Origin: Candidatus Dojkabacteria bacterium
GTDB lineage: Bacteria > Patescibacteriota > Dojkabacteria > J137
Reading direction: 5' to 3'
NCBI GenBank assembly: GCA_003694175.1
Contig: RFKV01000015.1
Coordinates: 1-11,322 of the forward strand
DNA: 11,322 nt
A program made the position numbers and the translations under genes. A model generated the notes under the pieces. It was not told where the DNA came from, made no database searches, and was given only the letters and a program-made list of their open reading frames with translations. Numbering within the stretch: the stretch's first letter is position 1; each line of letters starts with the position of its first letter. Of the stretch, positions 6,503-11,322 are shown in pieces.

Positions 6503-6808
6503 TTACTTAATAGATGACAGCATATCTTTTAGAGTTAGTTTTTGAGGGTTAGCCCTTTGAGGTTCTAATTTCTTCTTTTTTAGTAATTTATTTTTTTTGG
6601 ATAATACAGGAGATTCACTCCTTTTTTCCAGTCTGGCTTTATACATCTGCAGCCTGTTGTCGGTATCAACCAGAACCTGTTTGCCTGTAAAAAAAGGATG
6701 GCATTTTGAGCATATCTCCACGTGGATCGATTTTTCAGTTGATAGAAAAGTGTGTTTAGTTTTACACGAAGAACAAACTACAGTAATTTCTTGCATCTCT
6801 GCTTTCAT
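6503..6808 (-). CDS. rpmE: Large ribosomal subunit protein bL31 with C-terminal extension
   Basis: bL31 bridges the central protuberance of the 50S subunit and the 30S head. From the ATG at 6808 the protein is 101 residues. The core has 'QEITVVCSSC' and 'EICSKCHPFFTGKQ', the latter being the signature of the family; C12, C15, C33 and C36 are the four zinc ligands, so this is the zinc-binding (C+) type. Residues after about 65 form an unusual Lys-rich tail ending 'LTLKDMLSSIK'; ordinary bL31 is about 66-80 residues. An in-frame ATG at 6826 would add six residues, but the start at 6808 aligns with family N-termini and leaves a leader of about 22 nt from the predicted promoter. It heads the rpmE-prfA pair, a linkage seen in many bacteria. 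Confidence 0.92.
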   Translation of the reverse strand: MKAEMQEITVVCSSCKTKHTFLSTEKSIHVEICSKCHPFFTGKQVLVDTDNRLQMYKARLEKRSESPVLSKKNKLLKKKKLEPQRANPQKLTLKDMLSSIK

Positions 6809-6836
6809 AATGTAAACTATTACCATTAACCCCTCA

Positions 6837-6845
6837 ATTTTACCA
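6837..6845 (-). promoter_or_regulatory. Likely extended -10 promoter for rpmE-prfA
   Basis: On the minus strand this reads TGGTAAAAT, an extended -10 with one mismatch to TATAAT. The predicted start near 6830 lies about 22 nt before the preferred rpmE ATG (6808). It would form a divergent pair with the dnaB promoter in the 126-144 nt between the two genes. Confidence 0.5.
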
Positions 6846-6908
6846 AACTAATATTTCTGTGTCTACTTCAAGTTGATTTTAATAACTGGATTTAGTGGAT
6901 GTGTGCGA

Positions 6909-6917
6909 TGTTATAAT
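6909..6917 (+). promoter_or_regulatory. Extended -10 promoter for dnaB
   Basis: TGTTATAAT (TG 6909-6910, TATAAT 6912-6917) repeats the element found before ybaB and rpsF. The predicted start near 6924 gives a leader of about 29 nt. The leader contains an out-of-frame ATG at 6936. A weak -35-like TGGATT lies at 6887-6892 with 19-nt spacing. Confidence 0.7.
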
Positions 6918-6952
6918 AGTAGCAGTTAGAGAAAAATGTTTTTATTTGATTT

Positions 6953-8263
6953 ATGGATCAAAGTATTCTTCAAGATATAGATTCTGAAAGAGCTGTTTTA
7001 GGGTCTATTTTCATAGACGAAGCGTTGCAAGAGGTAATTTTTAAGAACATAAAACCTGAGTACTTTCAAGATCCAAAGCATCAAGTCATTTTTGAAACTT
7101 GTTACAACATCTATTCCAGAGGAATAAACGTAGATCCTTTGGTCGTGTCTTCTGAACTAAAGAAATCAGGAAAACTTAGAGAAGTAGGTGGGGCTAAGTA
7201 TATAGTTGAGATGATAGATTCCGTACCTTTAATTTCTAATGTGGATAAGTACATTAGTATTGTAAAGGATTTGGGCTTAAGAAACATGCTTAGAAAGATA
7301 TCAAATTACATTATGTCCGCATCAATGGATGTTACAAAGGACATAAATGAGATATTAGATGAGTTAGAGAAGAAGATTTTCAGTTCGTTAGTGTTAGAGG
7401 TTAATCAAGATCTATATGATGCGGCGACTTTGGTTGAAATGCAAATGAAGCTTACAGATGAATTAGCAAAAAATCCAGAAAACTTAAGAGGTATTTCTAC
7501 AGGAATAAATTCACTTGATAGGATTCTGGGAGGTTTACACAAGTCTGATTTAATAATAGTTGCTGCAAGACCGGGAGTAGGTAAAAGTGCATTCACCTTT
7601 GACATAGCAAGACATATTGCTGTTAATCTTTCTAAGTCAGTACTTTTATTTTCTCTTGAAATGCCTGCCTTACAAGTCATTAGCAGAATTTTGGCTCAAC
7701 AAACTGAGATCAATTTATGGAATATTAGAATGGGTAAATTGCTAGATTCGGATTATCATAAGTTTGTAGAGGGTATGACAAAAATCTCTAAGTCTAAAAT
7801 TTTTGTAGATGATACGCCGGGTATAAGTTTACAGGCATTGAAGACAAAATCAAGAAAGCTGAAACTCGAAAAAGGATTAGACTTAATAGTTATTGACTAT
7901 CTGCAATTGATGCAGACCTCAGGGAAGTCAGACAATAGAGCTTTTGAAATAGGTGAAATATCAAGATCTTTAAAAATACTAGCAAGAGAACTAAACATCC
8001 CAATTATAGCTTTATCACAGCTTAATCGTTCAGTAGAAAATCGACAAGAGAAAATTCCTCATCTTTCTGACCTGCGCGAGTCTGGATCTATAGAGCAAGA
8101 CGCAGATTTAGTTTTATTTTTAGGAAGGGACGTTTTGGTTGATCCGGAAGATGACTATGTATCTGTTGTAGATGTTTACGTTGCTAAACACAGAAATGGA
8201 CCTACCGGAAAGTTTAAACTTAAGTTCGATGGATCTAAACAAAAGTTTTACGATGTATTATGA
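6953..8263 (+). CDS. dnaB: Replicative DNA helicase DnaB
   Basis: This is the hexameric 5'-3' helicase of the replication fork. The N-terminal domain (residues 1-115) starts with 'DSERAVLGSIFID' and includes 'VPLISNVDKY', both typical. A linker helix region leads to the RecA-like ATPase domain, which begins at 'GISTGINSLDRILGGL' (180-195). Walker A is RPGVGKSA (206-213, K211), the catalytic Glu is in 'LFSLEM' (E236), Walker B is 'LIVIDYLQLM' (311-320), the next motif is 'ALSQLNRSVENR' with Q356, and the trans-acting arginine region is 'KHRNGPTG' (412-419). At 436 residues it has normal length and no intein, although DnaB is a frequent intein site. It has its own promoter rather than following rplI. 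The TGA stop also forms part of the promoter of the downstream tRNA. Confidence 0.97.
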   Translation: MDQSILQDIDSERAVLGSIFIDEALQEVIFKNIKPEYFQDPKHQVIFETCYNIYSRGINVDPLVVSSELKKSGKLREVGGAKYIVEMIDSVPLISNVDKYISIVKDLGLRNMLRKISNYIMSASMDVTKDINEILDELEKKIFSSLVLEVNQDLYDAATLVEMQMKLTDELAKNPENLRGISTGINSLDRILGGLHKSDLIIVAARPGVGKSAFTFDIARHIAVNLSKSVLLFSLEMPALQVISRILAQQTEINLWNIRMGKLLDSDYHKFVEGMTKISKSKIFVDDTPGISLQALKTKSRKLKLEKGLDLIVIDYLQLMQTSGKSDNRAFEIGEISRSLKILARELNIPIIALSQLNRSVENRQEKIPHLSDLRESGSIEQDADLVLFLGRDVLVDPEDDYVSVVDVYVAKHRNGPTGKFKLKFDGSKQKFYDVL

Positions 8264-8269
8264 TATAAT
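8261..8269 (+). promoter_or_regulatory. Extended -10 promoter for tRNA-Leu, overlapping the dnaB stop codon
   Basis: TGATATAAT consists of the dnaB TGA stop (8261-8263) followed by TATAAT (8264-8269). Transcription would begin near 8276, only about 5 nt before the tRNA 5' end at 8281. The same promoter could also transcribe the downstream membrane-protein and ruvC-ruvA genes, because no terminator follows the tRNA. Confidence 0.65.
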
Positions 8270-8280
8270 CCAGACAGTTC

Positions 8281-8364
8281 GCCGAAGTGGTGAAACTGGT
8301 ATACACGCTAGACTCAAAATCTGGTTCCCGTTTGGGAGTGAGGGTTCGAGTCCCTCCTTCGGCA
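8281..8364 (+). tRNA. tRNA-Leu (anticodon CAA)
   Basis: The acceptor arms GCCGAAG (8281-8287) and CTTCGGC (8357-8363) pair perfectly, with discriminator A at 8364. The anticodon stem CTAGA/TCTGG encloses loop CTCAAAA, placing CAA at 8315-8317, which reads UUG. The T arm is GAGGG-TTCGAGT-CCCTC (8340-8356). A long variable arm with a TCCC/GGGA stem (8326-8337) makes it class II, as expected for Leu, and the discriminator A agrees. The 3' CCA is not encoded and must be added enzymatically. It follows the dnaB stop by 17 nt and precedes a membrane-protein gene by 22 nt. Confidence 0.96.
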
Positions 8365-8386
8365 GTTTAGAATTAGTTAAAATCAT

Positions 8387-9082
8387 ATGATCCAAAACTT
8401 TCTGCTTAAAGCCTTGGAAGGTGATTTTGGTTCTTCACTTTTTAACATACTGGTAGTTTATATCATATCTATATGGTTTCTTTTATGTTTTTGGGTTTTT
8501 CGTGATGCCAAGAAGAGATACTCATCATTAACGCTCGCAATTCTTTTTTCATTACTGGTTCTTCTTTTAAACATTCCGGCTTTGATATTTTATTTAATAG
8601 TGAGACCAGAAAGCGAATCTGACTATCTTCTTGTGCTTGGCGATAGAAATGTAAAAAATGAATTTGACGGTGTAAACATTCCTATTGTTAAGTTTACCGG
8701 AGAAGATGGGGTGAATATAGTACTTAATATAAGAGTGGATAATGGTAAAACGGAAAATAAAAAACTTCCTAAAGTTGCTATGAATTTGGAAATAGCTGAA
8801 GGTGATAGTGATTTCGAGATTGAAAAAGATTTACCAAATTTAAGTAAAGATTTACCAAATTTAAGTGATGATACTGAAAAACGTGGGGTATCTAAACGTC
8901 ATGTCCATAAAATTTTTGAAAGCGTACCTCGTATCCTACAAACGGTGAAAGGAACGAGTATACGAAGGACTCTTGGTAACTTAAAAAGGATAGTAGGTTC
9001 GATAAAAGATAAGGTTGATAGGTTTGAGTTAGAGGATGATGAGGAACAACAAAAACAAAAAAAGAAATCTGAAAAAAATTAA
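8387..9082 (+). CDS. Two-TM membrane protein with charged cytoplasmic-type tail, unknown function
   Basis: I recognise no named gene. The 231-residue product has two transmembrane segments (about residues 18-38 and 48-72) separated by 'FRDAKKRYSS', with 'YLIVRPE' just after the second. This 'DAxxR ... YLxVRP' pattern resembles small two-helix membrane proteins common in Patescibacteria and related to PLDc_N-type segments. Residues 75-231 are soluble and highly charged, with a duplicated heptapeptide KDLPNLS (147-160) and a Glu/Asp then Lys-rich end ('EDDEEQQKQKKKSEKN'). No catalytic motif is visible. The start at 8387 is the first ATG after the tRNA and gives a plausible N-terminus; no Shine-Dalgarno is seen. 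Its end overlaps the next gene by 47 nt, which points to translational coupling with the LCP-like gene and perhaps a joint envelope role. That role is inference. Confidence 0.8.
   Translation: MIQNFLLKALEGDFGSSLFNILVVYIISIWFLLCFWVFRDAKKRYSSLTLAILFSLLVLLLNIPALIFYLIVRPESESDYLLVLGDRNVKNEFDGVNIPIVKFTGEDGVNIVLNIRVDNGKTENKKLPKVAMNLEIAEGDSDFEIEKDLPNLSKDLPNLSDDTEKRGVSKRHVHKIFESVPRILQTVKGTSIRRTLGNLKRIVGSIKDKVDRFELEDDEEQQKQKKKSEKN
8825..8866 (+). repeat. Perfect 21-bp tandem duplication in a coding region
   Basis: Two identical 21-base units (8825-8845 and 8846-8866) each encode KDLPNLS. The frame is preserved. Perfect identity at the DNA level, including wobble positions, indicates a recent slippage or duplication event. 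Confidence 0.95.
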
Positions 9083-10307
9083 AAGAGGAGTTCGTTTTTG
9101 GTTTAGATTGTCTTTGAGAGTAATCCAAAGTGCGCCTATACTTAGAAAAGTTTTTTCATATTGGACTTTTACTAGAAAATCTCTGATTTTTTCCCCTGTT
9201 TTGCGTATTGTAATTCATAATGGAAAAGTTAAGAGTTTCTTTCAAGCTTTCTTTCCCTTTCTGCTTGTTTTGATCACTTTTTCCTTTATTATAAGGTTTT
9301 ATGTGAGTTATTCCGTTTTCCAGGCAAGTGAAAATTTGACGATTTCCACATCACTAATTCATTCTAACGGCAAAACTTCGTATTCAGGTTTAGGTAAGGA
9401 CACATTATTTATTATCTCTGATACAGATTTTACTTACCCACTGTTAAACAATATACAAGTGACTTATGCAAGTATCCATGTGTTTAATGATGATGATGAT
9501 GATGCAAGAGTAAATATTCCGCTGCCTCCCACTTTATTGTTAGACGACGCAAACAAAGTTACTGTAGGTAATTACTTTGGGACTAAATATGTTAGCTTAA
9601 ATGAAATCGACTTTTCTAAAGAATTATCTAATTACGCAAGGCTTATATCCGACTTACTTGGGATACACTTTGACAATATTGTCATAATTGCCAGTGAAGA
9701 TTTTAGGGATTGTGCTAATAAAACTTTGTCTGAATTAATAGATTGTAATAGGGAGTTAATTAAATCAAAGTTTTCACTGTTTAAAAATTTTTTCGAAAGT
9801 TTTTTATTCTTCTTAAGACATGATTTTATGAGTTATTTTAAGTTTATTAGATCAAATCTTAACCTAGGAGATACAGCAAAATTAGTGATTAACTTTACAA
9901 ATGATACTTACCTGAATCAAATTTTTAGTGTTTATAAAGAGGTTGGTAATGGTTTTACTTTCTTAGACAAAGCAGAATACATAAAATTAATTTCCCCAAT
10001 GTTGACTGATTCAGCCGTAAAAAATGAACAGGCACTTATTGAAGTTTACAACGCAAGCCAACATAAAGGCATTGCTACTTTAAACGCTTTCTATCTGCAG
10101 TTAAGAGGTTTAAACATTGTCAGAGTAGGCAATTACAATCGGCAAAATAAAAATTTTATTTTTTTGAAAGGACAGGAAGACTTAGATAGGTTTAAAAGTA
10201 CTTTGGACTTGCTTCACAATTATTTTGGAGGAGAGTATGAAATAAAGACTGAGGGTTTGAGACTTAACTCAATAGGTGACATAGTAGTAATAATTGGAAG
10301 TCTATGA
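9036..10307 (+). CDS. Membrane-anchored LCP-like protein with C-terminal LytR_C domain
   Basis: The 423-residue protein has a long, strongly basic cytoplasmic N-terminus (residues 1-67), one transmembrane segment (about 68-90) and an extracytoplasmic part. Residues about 118-235 resemble a divergent LytR-CpsA-Psr core: 'KDTLFIISDT', 'HVFNDDDDDARVNIPLPPT' in the place of the strand with IPRDT, and 'YARLISDLLGIHFDNIVII' in the place of the ALGIPIDYYV segment. The Arg-Asp of the catalytic IPRDT motif is missing, so phosphotransferase activity is doubtful. Residues 332-423 fit a LytR_C domain, starting 'ALIEVYNASQHKGIA' and ending 'GDIVVIIGSL'. The start is uncertain: the ATG at 9036 gives a 47-nt overlap with the preceding gene, and no other Met occurs before the transmembrane segment. 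Its last four bases overlap ruvC (ATGA). A role in the envelope is inferred, not shown. Confidence 0.75.
   Translation: MMRNNKNKKRNLKKIKRGVRFWFRLSLRVIQSAPILRKVFSYWTFTRKSLIFSPVLRIVIHNGKVKSFFQAFFPFLLVLITFSFIIRFYVSYSVFQASENLTISTSLIHSNGKTSYSGLGKDTLFIISDTDFTYPLLNNIQVTYASIHVFNDDDDDARVNIPLPPTLLLDDANKVTVGNYFGTKYVSLNEIDFSKELSNYARLISDLLGIHFDNIVIIASEDFRDCANKTLSELIDCNRELIKSKFSLFKNFFESFLFFLRHDFMSYFKFIRSNLNLGDTAKLVINFTNDTYLNQIFSVYKEVGNGFTFLDKAEYIKLISPMLTDSAVKNEQALIEVYNASQHKGIATLNAFYLQLRGLNIVRVGNYNRQNKNFIFLKGQEDLDRFKSTLDLLHNYFGGEYEIKTEGLRLNSIGDIVVIIGSL
9489..9503 (+). repeat. (GAT)5 trinucleotide tract encoding five Asp
   Basis: Five uninterrupted GAT codons encode D152-D156 of the LCP-like protein. Changes in copy number would keep the frame. 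Confidence 0.9.
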
Positions 10308-10822
10308 AAACTAGTTTTGTTAGAATTTTTGGTTTAGACATAGGTTATAGTTCTTGTGGTTGGGCTATTGTTACATGTTCTAATGATCTAACTTCCATTT
10401 CAGCTGAAGATTATGGAACAATCACAACTAATAAATTTAAAGCGCTTAATGAAAGATTCAATGAAGTCAAAGAGGACGTGCGAAAAATAATGGAGAGATA
10501 TAGACCGGACGTTGTTGCTCTTGAAAAAATATTTTTTTTTAAGAATAGGAAGACTGCGATTGATGTTGCACAGGTAAGAGGAGCAGTGGTTAGTGTTTTA
10601 GTTGAGTATGGATTACAACCGTATGAGTATACACCATTGCAGATTAAACAGTCGGTTACAGGATATGGTCGTGCAGCAAAAGGTGAGATACAAAAATATG
10701 TTATGAGATTGTATAATCTGATCGAGGTCCCAAAGCCGGATGATGCAGCTGATGCTTTGGCCGTCGCATACTGTCATGCTTCAAACTTGAAACTTTTAAA
10801 GATATTTAAAAATGATAAGTAA
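10304..10822 (+). CDS. ruvC: Crossover junction endodeoxyribonuclease RuvC
   Basis: RuvC is the dimeric Holliday-junction resolvase that nicks two strands of equal polarity and acts with RuvAB. The 172-residue protein has the RNase H-like fold markers in order: 'FGLDIGYSSCGWAI' with D12, 'VVALEKIFFFKN' with E74, 'QVRGAVVSVLVEYGL', 'YTPLQIKQSVTGYGRAAK' and 'KPDDAADALAVAYCH' with D147 and D150. The full acidic tetrad is present, so it should be active. The length matches E. coli RuvC (173). The start overlaps the stop of the LCP-like gene by 4 nt (ATGA) and its end overlaps ruvA by 11 nt, so translation is probably coupled across the three genes. A GGAAG 4 nt before the ATG is a weak possible Shine-Dalgarno within the upstream coding sequence. 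Confidence 0.96.
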   Translation: MKTSFVRIFGLDIGYSSCGWAIVTCSNDLTSISAEDYGTITTNKFKALNERFNEVKEDVRKIMERYRPDVVALEKIFFFKNRKTAIDVAQVRGAVVSVLVEYGLQPYEYTPLQIKQSVTGYGRAAKGEIQKYVMRLYNLIEVPKPDDAADALAVAYCHASNLKLLKIFKNDK

Positions 10823-11322
10823 AATAACAGGGATAATAGAGCAGATTGATATCGATAACTCTAGATTATACTTAAAAACAGATTTTGGTATCTCATTTGT
10901 TGTATATACTATTAACCTCAAAAGTTTACGCAATGGTGATTCGATTGAACTTTTTACAATTGTATTGTATAGAGAAGAATCACATACAATCTGGGGCTTT
11001 AAAAGTAGTTTACTGAGGGATCTTTTCGAACTGTTAATTTCAGTTAATGGAGTTGGACCCAAAATGGCTGCATCACTAATTGAAGATGTTGGTTATGAGA
11101 ACATTCTTAAAGGTATAATGTATGGTGATTGGACTCTACTAAAAACATCAGGAATCGGACAAAAATTAACAAAAAAAATTATTGAAGGGCTTCGTGACAA
11201 TAAAAAACTACAATCATTTATCAGAAACAATGATATTTCTGTGGACAACTTATTCTATAAATATGAGAATAGAGTAAAGATTGAGGAGGTAAAAAAAGCT
11301 ATGTTATCTCTTGGTTATAAAC
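10812..11322 (+). CDS. ruvA: Holliday junction branch migration protein RuvA (3' end outside window)
   Basis: The reading frame is open from the ATG at 10812 to the window end (170 complete codons). RuvA binds four-way junctions as a tetramer and positions the RuvB motors. The N-terminal OB-fold domain starts 'MISKITGIIEQIDID' and ends near 'EESHTIWGFKSSLLRDLFELL', matching the family. Two helix-hairpin-helix motifs follow: 'SVNGVGPKMAASLI' (about residues 78-91) and 'TSGIGQKLTKKII' (about 113-125). The last visible part, 'KIEEVKKAMLSLGYK', matches the start of domain III, which contacts RuvB. Only about 20-30 residues should be missing. The start overlaps the ruvC end by 11 nt. No Shine-Dalgarno is seen. 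Confidence 0.95.
   Translation, partial: MISKITGIIEQIDIDNSRLYLKTDFGISFVVYTINLKSLRNGDSIELFTIVLYREESHTIWGFKSSLLRDLFELLISVNGVGPKMAASLIEDVGYENILKGIMYGDWTLLKTSGIGQKLTKKIIEGLRDNKKLQSFIRNNDISVDNLFYKYENRVKIEEVKKAMLSLGYK

Noticed and set aside
8281..8364. tRNA-Leu as an integration (att) site
   Set aside because: No repeat of the tRNA 3' end and no integrase gene occur in the window; downstream genes are ordinary chromosomal ones.
8172..8390. Plus-strand open frame bridging the dnaB end and the tRNA
   Set aside because: It reads through the tRNA gene in a different frame from dnaB; a coding function across a well-formed tRNA is not credible.
1843..8391. Shared 13-mer AAAATCATATGAT at 1843-1855 and 8379-8391 as a paired regulatory site
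   Set aside because: One copy includes a start codon and the other is intergenic; a 13-base AT-rich match is expected about once by chance in a window of this size.
1..11322. CRISPR array, insertion sequence, prophage, toxin-antitoxin or defence island
   Set aside because: No spaced repeats, transposase or integrase motifs, terminal inverted repeats or defence-protein domains were found on either strand; all long frames are accounted for by the genes listed.

Overview
The window is a dense, AT-rich stretch of a bacterial chromosome carrying information-processing genes, a tRNA and a few envelope genes. It suggests a small-genome bacterium, most likely a member of the Candidate Phyla Radiation (Patescibacteria). 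The reasons are short intergenic gaps, the absence of an L9 gene after rpsF-ssb-rpsR, a two-helix 'DAxxR...YLxVRP' membrane protein next to a LytR_C-domain protein, and start codons that almost never have a Shine-Dalgarno sequence. UGA is used as a normal stop (rpsU, dnaX, ybaB, rpsR, ctpA and dnaB end in it), so this is not a UGA-recoded lineage. The phylum assignment is inference, because there is no rRNA in the window.

Layout. (1) 1-2930: rpsU, then the recombination/replication set dnaX - ybaB - recR; ybaB-recR have their own promoter. (2) 2960-5395: rpsF-ssb-rpsR, preceded by a clear promoter and followed by an S41 C-terminal processing protease in the place where rplI is often found. 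(3) 5414-6808, minus strand: rpmE-prfA, convergent with the protease gene and divergent from dnaB. (4) 6909-8263: dnaB with its own promoter. (5) 8261-11322: a tRNA-Leu(CAA) whose promoter overlaps the dnaB stop codon, then a tightly overlapping run of an unnamed membrane protein, a degenerate LCP/LytR_C membrane protein, ruvC and ruvA (ruvA runs off the window).

The genes serve three processes. DnaX, SSB and DnaB belong to the replisome; RecR, RuvC and RuvA repair or resolve recombination intermediates; S21, S6, S18, L31, RF1 and tRNA-Leu belong to translation. The envelope proteins (protease, two-TM protein, LCP-like protein) are the least understood part.

I found no CRISPR array, insertion sequence, prophage, toxin-antitoxin pair or obvious new defence system. 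The signals most worth checking are regulatory: a recurrent TGnTATAAT extended -10 element without a recognisable -35, lack of Shine-Dalgarno sites, a possible leaderless mini-ORF coupled to ybaB, and the stop-codon/promoter overlap at dnaB-tRNA-Leu. No intergenic stretch exceeds 130 bases, so there is no large unexplained gap.
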